Source of the DNA: an uncultured Prevotellaceae bacterium
GTDB taxonomy: Bacteria; Bacteroidota; Bacteroidia; Bacteroidales; Bacteroidaceae
Length of the DNA stretch: 53,109 nt
Direction: 5' to 3'
Assembly (NCBI GenBank): GCA_946410305.1
Contig: CAMJZV010000022.1
Span: 1-53,109 of the forward strand
In this document: one piece after another, positions 23,188 to 31,365 of the stretch
How the letters are laid out: each line of letters opens with the position of its first letter
How positions within the stretch are numbered: position 1 is the stretch's first letter
Made by a program: the position numbers and the translations under genes
Notes under the pieces: generated by a model
Told to the model about the DNA's origin: nothing
What the model saw: the letters and a program-made list of their open reading frames with translations, nothing else
The model's database searches: none

Positions 23188-24314
23188 AAATAATTATAGC
23201 GATCGATTCGTTTAAGGGCTGCCTGACATCGACTGAGGCTAATCAAGCAGCGAGTGAGGGTATTCTTCAACCTGAAGGTCGAAGTGTGGCACGCAATCTT
23301 GCGAGGATGTCTGAGGCAGTGGTGGTGCAGGTGCCTGTGAGCGATGGTGGTGAGGGATGGCTGGAGGCGTTCCGTGCTGCGATAGGCGGCGAGATAGTAG
23401 AGGTCAACGTGAAAGACCCGCTGATGAGGCCTATCGTGGCACAGTATCTCATTCAAGGCGATACGGCAGTGATAGAGATTGCCAAGGCCAGTGGACTGAC
23501 GTTGCTTTCGTCAGAAGAGCGCAACCCAATGATAGCCACAAGTTATGGCACAGGGCAACTTGTTGTGGATGCCGTAAGAAAAGGATGCAAGCACATCATC
23601 GTAGGACTTGGCGGTAGTGCAACCAGCGACTGTGGCATTGGCATGCTTGAAGCCATTAATAATTCACAATTCACAATTAACTACGTTGAATCTTGTCACG
23701 ACTCGGCAATATTTGAGCAAGCTCATATTGCTCTTGCTGCTCCAAAATTTGAAAATGATGTTCGCTTCACAATAGCAACCGATGTCACCAATCCGCTTTG
23801 TGGCGAGAATGGTGCTGCACATATTTTTGGGCCACAAAAAGGCGCAACACCCGAAATTGTTGAGGCCCTTGATGCTCGCGCCAAACGTTTTGCTATGGCC
23901 TCTGCCAAGCACATGGGCCGTGACTGCCAAAACAAGCCTGGCGCAGGTGCTGCAGGAGGCTTGGGTTACGCCTTCCTGCAATATATGAATGCCGAATGTC
24001 GCTCAGGTATCGACCTTCTGTTGGACACCATTCATTTCGATGACCTGTTGCAAGACGCTGACCTCGTAATTACTGGCGAAGGCTCTGCTGACCGCCAGAC
24101 GCTCATGGGCAAGTTGCCCTATGGTATCTTGCAACGCGCCAAGAAATGCGGCGTGCCTGTCATACTCATAGCTGGTCGCATAGCCGACGAACAAATACTC
24201 CTTAATGCAGGCTTCTCCCGTGTCGCCTGTATCAATCCTCCAGGAATACCCTTCGAAATCGCGATGCGACCCGACACGGCAAAAGAAAACATCAGAAAAA
24301 CAGTAAGAATATGA
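23184..24314 (+). CDS. Glycerate kinase (GarK/GlxK family)
   Basis: A 376-residue kinase starting [16 protein letters not shown] from a TTG that overlaps the rubrerythrin stop. Family landmarks are [55 protein letters not shown] and [13 protein letters not shown]. It phosphorylates glycerate. Residues about 158-186 ([20 protein letters not shown] and onward) replace the usual variable loop and are encoded by two repeats: an AATTCACAATTCACAATT unit and hairpin repeat D3. The frame stays open. The stop overlaps the AlkZ-related start (ATGA). Confidence 0.85.
   Translation: MKIIIAIDSFKGCLTSTEANQAASEGILQPEGRSVARNLARMSEAVVVQVPVSDGGEGWLEAFRAAIGGEIVEVNVKDPLMRPIVAQYLIQGDTAVIEIAKASGLTLLSSEERNPMIATSYGTGQLVVDAVRKGCKHIIVGLGGSATSDCGIGMLEAINNSQFTINYVESCHDSAIFEQAHIALAAPKFENDVRFTIATDVTNPLCGENGAAHIFGPQKGATPEIVEALDARAKRFAMASAKHMGRDCQNKPGAGAAGGLGYAFLQYMNAECRSGIDLLLDTIHFDDLLQDADLVITGEGSADRQTLMGKLPYGILQRAKKCGVPVILIAGRIADEQILLNAGFSRVACINPPGIPFEIAMRPDTAKENIRKTVRI
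23655..23742 (+). repeat. In-frame repeats inside glycerate kinase (copy D3 and AATTCAC unit)
   Basis: 23655-23683 is a tandem AATTCACAATTCACAATT unit. 23685-23738 carries TTGTCACGACTCGG and GCTCTTGCTGCTCC, matching the D family. Its hairpin is AATATTTGAGC / GCTCATATT around an AA loop with two bulged bases. Unlike D1, this copy has no stop in the reading frame. Confidence 0.75.
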
Positions 24315-24976
24315 AAAACGTGGAAATACATAGTTGTCCGGAGTTGATGGACTACATCCAGGAGGTAGGATTCCTGCCATTGTTGGATAGTGGCATCAGA
24401 GGCTATTCTGCCGAGGATGTCGTCGATGAGGACAATCGATATGTGGTGTTCGATGATGGCGGTTGGGACTGGCCATTGTGGAAATGGAAAGGGCCCATCG
24501 TCACCGAGGGCCGCTGTGTCTATGGCAAGTTCTTTGCGGGCAAGGCGGGCTTCGTGAGCAAGGAGTGGTGGCCCGACCTATGCAACTATCGTCGCGCTTC
24601 GAGACCAGCGCCCATGGAGGGCTCTGTCGATGAGGCCATCCTGCTGACGTTGGCAGAGCATGGCAGTCTGATAACGCGTGAACTGCGTGCTGCCTGCGGT
24701 TTTGACGGACCTAAGATGCGGAGTAAGTTCGATGGCTACGTGACACGCCTGCAGATGGCCTGTCGCATCATAACTGAGGACTTCGTGTATCCTACGGACA
24801 AGCATGGACGTGAATACGGCTGGGGCTGGTCGCTGTTGACAACACCTGAATCACTATTACGAGATATTTGTCAATGTGAGCGCACGCCACAGGAGTCGTT
24901 CGAGCGGATGAAGGCGCATCTTAGCAAGCTGTTGCCTGAGGCGACGGAGAAACAGATTGAGAAGCTGATAAAATAG
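24311..24976 (+). CDS. AlkZ-related protein
   Basis: A 221-residue protein resembling the winged-helix part of the AlkZ/YcaQ DNA glycosylase group: WDWPLWKWKGPI, YGKFFAGKAGFVSKEWWPDL, then a helical region with TRELRAACGF and MRSKFDGYVTRLQMAC. It is shorter than true AlkZ (about 360-400) and lacks the clear catalytic QxQ, so repair activity is uncertain. Translational overlap with glycerate kinase (ATGA) places it in the sod/rbr/glycerate kinase operon. Confidence 0.65.
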   Translation: MKNVEIHSCPELMDYIQEVGFLPLLDSGIRGYSAEDVVDEDNRYVVFDDGGWDWPLWKWKGPIVTEGRCVYGKFFAGKAGFVSKEWWPDLCNYRRASRPAPMEGSVDEAILLTLAEHGSLITRELRAACGFDGPKMRSKFDGYVTRLQMACRIITEDFVYPTDKHGREYGWGWSLLTTPESLLRDICQCERTPQESFERMKAHLSKLLPEATEKQIEKLIK

Positions 24977-24977
24977 C

Positions 24978-26477
24978 ATGAGCATCAAGACGATTATACT
25001 AATCCTAACGACAACGATGATGATGAACGGATGTAAGGGACAGACGCAGGCTCCTGTGGTGAGGCCGGCGACACAGGCGAACCGGTTCTATACGGGCGAT
25101 GCCAGAGAACTGAGCGAAGAGGTGGACAGCTTCTTGGCGCTACATAAGGACGATGCGAAGTACAGTAATGTGGCTGCGGTGATAGTGCCTCATGCAGGGT
25201 ATTATTTCTCAGGTAATGTGGCGGCATCAGCGTATATGGCGATAGACCCTAAGAAGCAGTACAAGCGGATATTCCTGTTAGGGCCCAGTCACCACGAATG
25301 GCTCGACGGAGCATCGGTGAACACGGAAGCAGACTGGTATGCGACGCCATTAGGCAATGTGAAAGTGGACCACGAAATGACTGTTGCATTAACGAACACG
25401 ATTGCAACGCCACACTCTCAAAGAGAGAATTCTGTATTCCGCTATAGGCCAGAGGCACATGACAGGGAGCATTGTCTGGAGGTGCAGTTGCCGTTCTTGC
25501 AAAGGAGTTTTAAGGAAGTGCCGCCGATTGTACCGATTGTTATTTCGACGAATGATTACGAAAAATTGAAGCGGATAGCGGAGGCGCTGAAGCCGTACTT
25601 TACGGACGAGAATCTGTTTGTGATCAGCAGCGACTTCTCACACTATCCGTCGTATGAGGATGCCTACGAGGTGGATGCACGGACGGGCAAGGCCATTGAG
25701 ACGGGCGACGTGGAGGAGTTTATTGCGACCATCAATGCTAATGCACGAAGTGGCAAGCGGAATCTGGCGACGAGTGCGTGTGGTGAGTTTGCCATCATTA
25801 CGCTGATGCTGATGCTCGACCGCCAGTACGAGGTGAAGCACCTGATGTACCAGAACTCGGGCGACATCGACAATCACGACCATAGTAGGGTGGTGGGGTA
25901 TCACTCGTTTGCTATCCTGCGTAAGGACAACGCGAGTTTCGCCCTTTCGGATGCAGACAAGAAGGTGCTGAAAGATATCGCATTTAATAGCATTCGCGAT
26001 TCATTGGACGGCAAGCCTATCGCGCAGCCGACTCTTACCTCTTACCTCTCACCTCTCACCTCTAAATGTGGTACCTTTGTCTCGTTGCACAAGCACGGCC
26101 ATCTACGTGGCTGCATCGGACATTTTGGCGAGGACTATCCTTTGCACGAGATAGTAGCAGAGATGGCGCGAGCGGCAGCCTTTGAGGATCCACGGTTTAT
26201 GCCTGTTACCCGCGATGAACTGAACGACCTCGACATCGAGATTTCCGTGCTTACGCCCATGCGTCGCATCCAGAGTCTGGACGAGTTCGAACTGCATCGC
26301 CACGGCATCTATATCAAAAAAGGCTATCGTAGCGGCACGTTCCTGCCGCAGGTGGCCGACGAGGTGAACTGGACCAAAGAAGAGTTCGTGGGACATTGCT
26401 CGCAGGACAAGGCCGGACTGGGCTGGGACGGCTGGAAGGACGCGGAACTCTACGTTTACGAAGCGATTGTTTTTTAA
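24978..26477 (+). CDS. amrB/amrA: MEMO-AMMECR1 fusion (AmmeMemoRadiSam proteins B and A)
   Basis: A 499-residue fusion. Residues 1-20 look like a lipoprotein signal (MMMNGC lipobox). MEMO is about 30-315 (VIVPHAGYYFSGN, LLGPSHHEW, ISSDFSHYPSYEDA). AMMECR1 is about 320-499 (CGTFVSLHKHGHLRGCIG, FEDPRFMPVTRDEL, DIEISVLTPM). The linker near 350-360 (SYLSPLTSK) is encoded by a CTCTCACCTCTCACCTC tandem repeat. The partner radical SAM gene follows. These proteins always travel together, but their reaction is unknown. If the lipobox is real, part of this system sits outside the cytoplasm. Confidence 0.85.
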   Translation: MSIKTIILILTTTMMMNGCKGQTQAPVVRPATQANRFYTGDARELSEEVDSFLALHKDDAKYSNVAAVIVPHAGYYFSGNVAASAYMAIDPKKQYKRIFLLGPSHHEWLDGASVNTEADWYATPLGNVKVDHEMTVALTNTIATPHSQRENSVFRYRPEAHDREHCLEVQLPFLQRSFKEVPPIVPIVISTNDYEKLKRIAEALKPYFTDENLFVISSDFSHYPSYEDAYEVDARTGKAIETGDVEEFIATINANARSGKRNLATSACGEFAIITLMLMLDRQYEVKHLMYQNSGDIDNHDHSRVVGYHSFAILRKDNASFALSDADKKVLKDIAFNSIRDSLDGKPIAQPTLTSYLSPLTSKCGTFVSLHKHGHLRGCIGHFGEDYPLHEIVAEMARAAAFEDPRFMPVTRDELNDLDIEISVLTPMRRIQSLDEFELHRHGIYIKKGYRSGTFLPQVADEVNWTKEEFVGHCSQDKAGLGWDGWKDAELYVYEAIVF

Positions 26478-26539
26478 CGAACAGGAATTCCACGAATAGC
26501 ACGAATTCTTTTCGACCACGGATTGTTCGGATTTAACGG

Positions 26540-27409
26540 ATGAAAGAATGTAGGTATTATAAGCGGTTGGCTGACGGACGGGTGGAGTGTACGCTCTGTC
26601 CGCACCATTGTCGTATTGCTGAGGGTAAGACGGGTATTTGTCGTAGCAGAAGGAATCAAGGCGGCGTGCTCGTGAGCGAGGTCTATGGCAAACCTTGTTC
26701 GTTGGCCATCGACCCGATAGGAAAAAAGCCGCTGTACCACTTCCATCCTGGCACGACGTGTCTGTCGCTGGCCTGTACGGGTTGTAATTTCCGTTGCCTG
26801 AACTGTCAGAACCACGATATTTCGCAGGTGTCGCCTGAGGAGGTCAATCATTACGAACTCTTGCCTGAGGACGTCGTCGCGCTCTGCCTGAAGCACCAAT
26901 GTCCGGGCATCGCCTACACCTATACCGAGCCACTGACTTATCTCGAATATATCATCGATTGTGCGCGGATGGCGCATGAGGCTGGCCTCTGGAATGTCCT
27001 CGTCACGGCAGGCTACGTTTGTCAGGAACCGTTGGCTGACCTCCTGCCGTACCTTGATGCCGCCAACGTCGACCTCAAGTCCTTCAGCGACGATATCTAT
27101 ATGAAGGTAAGCGGAGGACATCTGCAGCCCGTGCTCGACACCATTCTTGCCATGAAACAGGCCGGCGTGTGGGTGGAAATCACCAATCTTGTCATCCCTG
27201 GGATTAACGATGATATGCAGATGATTCGTCGGATGTGTCGTTGGCTTGCTGACAATGACCTTGCTGAAGCCCCTTTGCATTTCAGCCGTTTCTTCCCTCG
27301 CTACAAAATGCAGGACACGCCGCCTACGCCTATCGCGACGCTAAAAGCCGCCAAGCGTGTAGCCGAGGAAGAAGGTATCAAACACGTGTATTTGGGAAAT
27401 GTCTATTAG
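26540..27409 (+). CDS. amrS: AmmeMemoRadiSam radical SAM enzyme
   Basis: A 289-residue radical SAM protein of the AmrS type. The N-terminal extra Cys motif is CTLCPHHC. The catalytic cluster CTGCNFRCLNCQN contains CxxxCxxC, and HHTYTEP-like sequence (AYTYTEPLTY) follows. It acts with the MEMO-AMMECR1 fusion 62 bases upstream. The spacer between them is made of GAATTCCACGAATAGCACGAATTC-like ATTCGTG repeats. The reaction is unknown. Confidence 0.9.
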   Translation: MKECRYYKRLADGRVECTLCPHHCRIAEGKTGICRSRRNQGGVLVSEVYGKPCSLAIDPIGKKPLYHFHPGTTCLSLACTGCNFRCLNCQNHDISQVSPEEVNHYELLPEDVVALCLKHQCPGIAYTYTEPLTYLEYIIDCARMAHEAGLWNVLVTAGYVCQEPLADLLPYLDAANVDLKSFSDDIYMKVSGGHLQPVLDTILAMKQAGVWVEITNLVIPGINDDMQMIRRMCRWLADNDLAEAPLHFSRFFPRYKMQDTPPTPIATLKAAKRVAEEEGIKHVYLGNVY

Positions 27410-27954
27410 ACCTTGTGACAATCCAAGAGTTTCATGTATTCATCGTAAGTAATGTGCTTTCCACCCATTGACTTGAACAGCGCTGTCTCAAACTGACAGT
27501 CAATAAAACAGCCGCCTATACGCTCCATCGCCTTGGCCAAGTGTATCAAGGCTAGCTTGGAGGCGTTAGGGACGAGCGAGAACATGCTTTCACCGAAGAA
27601 GGCATTTCTTAAAGTGACACCATAGAGACCTCCAACGAGCCTGCGGCCTTCGGCATTATCAGTTGGCTCCCATACCTCAATACTGGAGGCGTAACCAAGA
27701 TGATGAAGTTTGGTGAATGCCTCGATGATGTCCGGACCAAGCCACGCTCCGTTTTCTTCGTTGCGCCCTTGCGCTTTTGAACAGCCGTTGATGACTCCCT
27801 CGAAGTCCTGATTGACGGTAACCTCATATTTGTGCTGCCGTAACAGTTGTCGCATGGAGTGGCTGATGTGTATCTGGACTATTTTACTATTTACTATTTG
27901 ATGATTCTTCGGAGGACGGCAATAGTCCAATGGTGAAATCGTCCAATAGTCCAA
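27406..27954 (-). pseudogene. aat: Leucyl/phenylalanyl-tRNA-protein transferase, N-terminus missing
   Basis: Homology to Aat begins at about residue 28 (IHISHSMRQLLRQHKYEVTV) and continues to the end: GAWLGPDIIEAFTKLHHLGY, ASSIEVW, LVGGLYGV, FFGESMFSLVPNASK, FIDCQFETA. The first 60-65 residues, with the GLLA.GGDL and GIFPW motifs, are absent. The start is instead formed from ATTGGAC/AATAGTAAATAG-type repeats. The reading frame overlaps the clpA remnant. Aat attaches Leu/Phe to N-terminal Arg/Lys for ClpAP degradation. It is probably non-functional here. Confidence 0.75.
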
Positions 27955-28290
27955 TATTCACGTTGCCACCATTCTTCAACGAGCCGAAAAGTATCTCGCG
28001 CATCAATAGCGGTTTCAGCTGCTGGGCGATGACACGATCCATCTCACGGGCACCATATTCTGTCGTAAACCCTTCCTTTAGCAGATGTTCAAAAGCACCT
28101 GTGTTTAAGGACATTCGGATGTTCTTTGCTTCGAGCTTGACGTCTAGTTCGCGCAGCTTTTTCTTGAGGATGAGCGTTGCCATTTCCTTGTCCATATCGT
28201 GAAACACGACGGTGCCAGACAGACGGTTCAAGAACTCGGGCTTGAAGGTTCGCTTTACCTGTTTCATCATCGCCTCGCCACGACTGATGT
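27887..28290 (-). pseudogene. clpA: C-terminal remnant of ClpA
   Basis: Only the last 130 or so residues of ClpA remain: MMKQVKRTFKPEFLNRLSG, VFHDMDKEMATLILKKKLR, then the D2 small domain YGAREMDRVIAQQLKPLL and ILFGSLKNGG. The rest of the ATPase, including both Walker motifs, is gone. The apparent upstream frame is antisense to the radical SAM gene. The last residues (NIGLLDDFTIGLL) come from a TTGGACTATTGGAC-type repeat. Next to truncated aat, this marks loss of the bacterial N-end-rule pair in this strain, unless copies exist elsewhere. Confidence 0.8.
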
Positions 28291-28325
28291 TTCTTCTGTA
28301 AAAGTACAATATTTCCCGGATATAT

Positions 28326-28356
28326 TTGCCTATTTGCAAAAAATAATGTAAGTTTG
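28326..28356 (+). promoter_or_regulatory. Promoter of the TIGR03916 operon
   Basis: TTG at 28326-28328 and TAAGTTTG at 28349-28356 with a 20-base spacer fit the Bacteroidales consensus. The ATG is at 28365, only 8 bases past the box, so the leader is very short. It lies at the very edge of the clpA deletion joint. Confidence 0.6.
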
Positions 28357-28364
28357 CAGTCGTT

Positions 28365-29654
28365 ATGCTGACAGAACAGACGATGGAGAAACTGCGGATA
28401 CTCGCAGAGTCGGCGAAGTACGACGTGTCGTGCTCGTCGAGCGGCACTGTGCGCAAAGGTAAGCAGGGCATGGTGGGTTCTACGGTAGGTGGTGTGGGCA
28501 TCTGCCACTCGTTTGCCGATGATGGGCGTTGCATCTCGCTGCTGAAGGTGATGCTAACGAATTACTGCATGTACGACTGCGCTTACTGCATCAATCGTCG
28601 CTCCAATGACATCAAGCGGGCGACACTCTCCGTCAGCGAACTGGAGGAAATCACGATGGAGTTCTATCGTAGGAACTATATCGAGGGATTGTTCCTGTCG
28701 AGTGGGGTAGTGCGCAATCCTGACTATACGATGGAGCGGCTGACAGCTATCGCTCGCGACCTCAGAACCGTTCACCGCTTTAATGGCTACATCCACTTGA
28801 AGAGCATCCCAGGCTGTTCGCAGGAACTGCTCAATGAGGCTGGCCGTTATGCCGACCGCATGAGCGTGAACATCGAGATACCCAAAGAGGAGTCGCTGAA
28901 ACTATTGGCACCCGAGAAGGACCACAAGAGCGTGTTCCTGCCGATGAAGATGATCCAGCAGGGCGTGCTGGAGAATAAAGAAGACCGCAAGAAATACCGC
29001 CATGCGCCAAGGTTTGTGCCAGCAGGACAGTCTACCCAGATGATTGTGGGGGCTACGAAAGAGAGTGATTTGGATATCCTGAAAATGTCCAATGCACTGT
29101 ATCAGCAGCCCACCATGCGTCGCGTATATTATTCTGGCTATGTGAGCGTGAACACCTATGACCCACGACTGCCTGTACTGAAACAGCCGCCATTGGTGCG
29201 CGAGAACCGGCTTTATCAGGCTGACTGGTTGTTGCGGTTCTACCATTTTAGCGTCGACGAGATCGTCGACGAAATGCACACGAATCTTGACTTGGAGGTA
29301 GATCCGAAACTGGCGTGGGCGCTCAGGCATCCTGAGTACTTTCCTGTGGACATCAATACAGCAGATTACGAGCAGCTATTAAGAGTGCCAGGACTCGGCA
29401 CCAAGTCGGCATGGCTCATCGTGAATTCGCGACGATTCAACCGTCTTACATCATTCGACCTTAAGAAGATGGGTGTCGTGATGAAGAAGGCGAAGTATTT
29501 TATTACGTGCAACGAGTTGACCTCCCAGTTCTCGCAGCCCATCGTCGGCATCAACGAAATGCGACCAGAGCGGTTAAGACCATTGCTCGTGTCGAAAGCC
29601 CAGCAGAAGCGGGCTGCAGAAGAAATGCAACTGAAACTGGATTTTGGAGAATGA
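28365..29654 (+). CDS. Radical SAM DNA modification/repair protein (TIGR03916 type)
   Basis: A 429-residue radical SAM protein. CxxxCxxC is in NYCMYDCAYCINRR. The N-terminus has KYDVSCSSSG and the C-terminus a helix-hairpin-helix-like segment (VDINTADYEQLLRVPGLGTK) that should bind DNA. It is the standard partner of the next gene, with which it overlaps by ATGA. The pair is known by context as putative DNA repair, but the chemistry is unproven. Confidence 0.9.
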   Translation: MLTEQTMEKLRILAESAKYDVSCSSSGTVRKGKQGMVGSTVGGVGICHSFADDGRCISLLKVMLTNYCMYDCAYCINRRSNDIKRATLSVSELEEITMEFYRRNYIEGLFLSSGVVRNPDYTMERLTAIARDLRTVHRFNGYIHLKSIPGCSQELLNEAGRYADRMSVNIEIPKEESLKLLAPEKDHKSVFLPMKMIQQGVLENKEDRKKYRHAPRFVPAGQSTQMIVGATKESDLDILKMSNALYQQPTMRRVYYSGYVSVNTYDPRLPVLKQPPLVRENRLYQADWLLRFYHFSVDEIVDEMHTNLDLEVDPKLAWALRHPEYFPVDINTADYEQLLRVPGLGTKSAWLIVNSRRFNRLTSFDLKKMGVVMKKAKYFITCNELTSQFSQPIVGINEMRPERLRPLLVSKAQQKRAAEEMQLKLDFGE

Positions 29655-30454
29655 CGGTATATGTGTTTGATGGAACGATGGACGGGCTGCTGACGGCGGT
29701 GTTCGACGCATTCCTTTTGAAGGAGCAACCAGAGCGGTTACTCGCTGAGGGCGACGCCTTGCCGCTGTTTTGTGACCATACCTATCATGTGACGACAGAC
29801 GAGGAGAAGGCTCGACGCGTATGGGCAGGACTGGAGAAGAAACTTAGTCGTGAGGCCCTGCGACTGATTTCCGTCAGCTGGCTGTCGGAACTGCGGGAGC
29901 TGAACACACCGTTGTTCCAATATGTCTGTAAGGTGTTCCGACAAGGCGATATATCGCGGAACTTCGCTGATGCTGATGTATTGGCTGTGACGAATATCGC
30001 CCGCAGAGTGCTACATGAACAATTGAGGATGAAGCAGTTTATCCGCTTCCAGAAAGCAAAGGACGGCACGTATCTGGGCGTCGTTTCGCCGGACCACAAC
30101 GTGTTGCCTATTATCACCGACCACTTTCAGGACCGATTTAACGACCAGCCGTGGCTGATATATGATGCGAAGCGGCACTATGGGTATTATTATAGCCTCA
30201 CCCCCGGCCCCTCTCCAAAGGGCGAGGGGAGTAATATGCCCATCCGTGTCAGTTTCGAGGACGAGGCCAAAGTGCCCTTTGATTTGAGGAATGGTAAGAT
30301 GGATGCAGAAGTGCTGAGCGACAACGACCAGCTGTTCCAGGACCTTTGGCGCACCTACTTCAAGGCCATCTGCATCAAGGAACGCATGAATCCTCGCAAG
30401 CAGTTGCAGGACATGCCTCGCCGCTATTGGAAATATATGACAGAAAAGAACTAA
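29651..30454 (+). CDS. TIGR03915/DUF4130-type DNA metabolism protein with repeat insert
   Basis: A 267-residue protein: MTVYVFDGTMDGLLTAVFDA at the start, the mid region MKQFIRFQKAKDGTYLGVVSPDHNV (split motifs), and the end KQLQDMPRRYWKYM. All are typical of the TIGR03915 family, which always pairs with TIGR03916. Residues about 182-195 ([14 protein letters not shown]) come from the CCCC/GGGG repeat at 30196-30231, almost the same peptide as in SodB. The start at 29651 is set by the ATGA overlap; a longer frame from 29507 is discarded. Confidence 0.9.
   Translation: MTVYVFDGTMDGLLTAVFDAFLLKEQPERLLAEGDALPLFCDHTYHVTTDEEKARRVWAGLEKKLSREALRLISVSWLSELRELNTPLFQYVCKVFRQGDISRNFADADVLAVTNIARRVLHEQLRMKQFIRFQKAKDGTYLGVVSPDHNVLPIITDHFQDRFNDQPWLIYDAKRHYGYYYSLTPGPSPKGEGSNMPIRVSFEDEAKVPFDLRNGKMDAEVLSDNDQLFQDLWRTYFKAICIKERMNPRKQLQDMPRRYWKYMTEKN
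30196..30231. repeat. CCCC/GGGG palindromic repeat inside the TIGR03915 gene
   Basis: CCCCTCTCCAAAGGGCGAGG matches the sodB insert (22127-22162) base for base apart from a single A/G difference in this stretch. It is read in the same frame as [10 protein letters not shown]. Confidence 0.85.
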
Positions 30455-30458
30455 GATA

Positions 30459-31253
30459 ATGATGACAGCAAAAGAGATAATCGCGTATATGGAGTCTCTG
30501 CAGAATGAGGAGCAGCGACGGGTGCTCATGGGGTTCTTCAAGACAGGACCTGGTGAGTATGGAGAGGGCGATGAGTTCCTGGGACTGAAGGTGCCGCAGA
30601 CAAGGGAAGTAGTGAAGAATGTTTGGAAGGACTTCCCCTTGAGCGAGGTGCCTGAACTGCTGATGTCGAAATGGCACGAGGTGAGGCTTTGCGGATTGTT
30701 GATATTGGTGGCGAAATTTGAGAAACTGGCTACCAAACGGTTGGAGAATGAGGAGAAGGCTATTCGTGGACGCGATGAGATTCTCACGATGTACCTTCAG
30801 TACGCTGAGCAGGCGAATAACTGGGACTTGGTGGATTTGTCCGTGCATAAGATTCTGGGGCATTGGCTGCTGTTGCCGACGAACCTTGGTGATAGGGACT
30901 ATAAGATAAAGGTACTTGATGACTTAGCCCAAAGCGACAATTTGTGGAAGCAGAGGATGAGCATCGTGTGCTCGTGGAAGACGTCGCAGATGGGGGACCC
31001 GTCGTGGTGTCTGAGATATGCGGAGATTCATCTGCACCATCCGCACGACCTGATGCACAAGGCTGTGGGCTGGATGCTAAGGGAAATGGGTAAGCGATGC
31101 TCAATGGAACTGCTTCGTGATTTCCTCCGCCAGCATGCCCACGAGATGCCTCGCACCATGTTGCGCTATGCCATCGAGAAAATGCAGGAACAGGAACGAC
31201 AATATTGGATGAACGTCCCTCAGGACTTTGCTCCAGCCCCAAAAAAGGAATAA
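30459..31253 (+). CDS. AlkD-type DNA alkylation repair protein
   Basis: A 264-residue HEAT-like helical repeat protein: FFKTGPGEYGEGDEFLGLKVPQ at the start, then WHEVRLCGLLILV, NNWDLVDLSVHKILG (the conserved W-D) and WLREMGK-type helices (GWMLREMGKRC). AlkD glycosylases remove alkylated bases without flipping them. Only 4 bases separate it from the TIGR03915 gene, so the three repair genes form an operon. Confidence 0.85.
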   Translation: MMTAKEIIAYMESLQNEEQRRVLMGFFKTGPGEYGEGDEFLGLKVPQTREVVKNVWKDFPLSEVPELLMSKWHEVRLCGLLILVAKFEKLATKRLENEEKAIRGRDEILTMYLQYAEQANNWDLVDLSVHKILGHWLLLPTNLGDRDYKIKVLDDLAQSDNLWKQRMSIVCSWKTSQMGDPSWCLRYAEIHLHHPHDLMHKAVGWMLREMGKRCSMELLRDFLRQHAHEMPRTMLRYAIEKMQEQERQYWMNVPQDFAPAPKKE

Positions 31254-31331
31254 TTAATTTGAAAAACAAAACATGTTATACCGTATATACAAATAAATGC
31301 TTATTTATTTTGTGATGCAATCACTTTTTTG

Positions 31332-31339
31332 TACCTTTG
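31332..31339 (+). promoter_or_regulatory. -7 box of the flavodiiron gene
   Basis: TACCTTTG, 26 bases before the ATG at 31366, in an AT-rich leader. It separates the flavodiiron gene from the AlkD operon. Confidence 0.6.
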
Positions 31340-31365
31340 CAAAATAATGATGACGAAAATAAACT

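Noticed and set aside
28290..28534. N-terminal extension of the clpA remnant frame
   Set aside because: This part is antisense to the radical SAM gene and shows no ClpA homology, so the remnant is taken to end near 28290.
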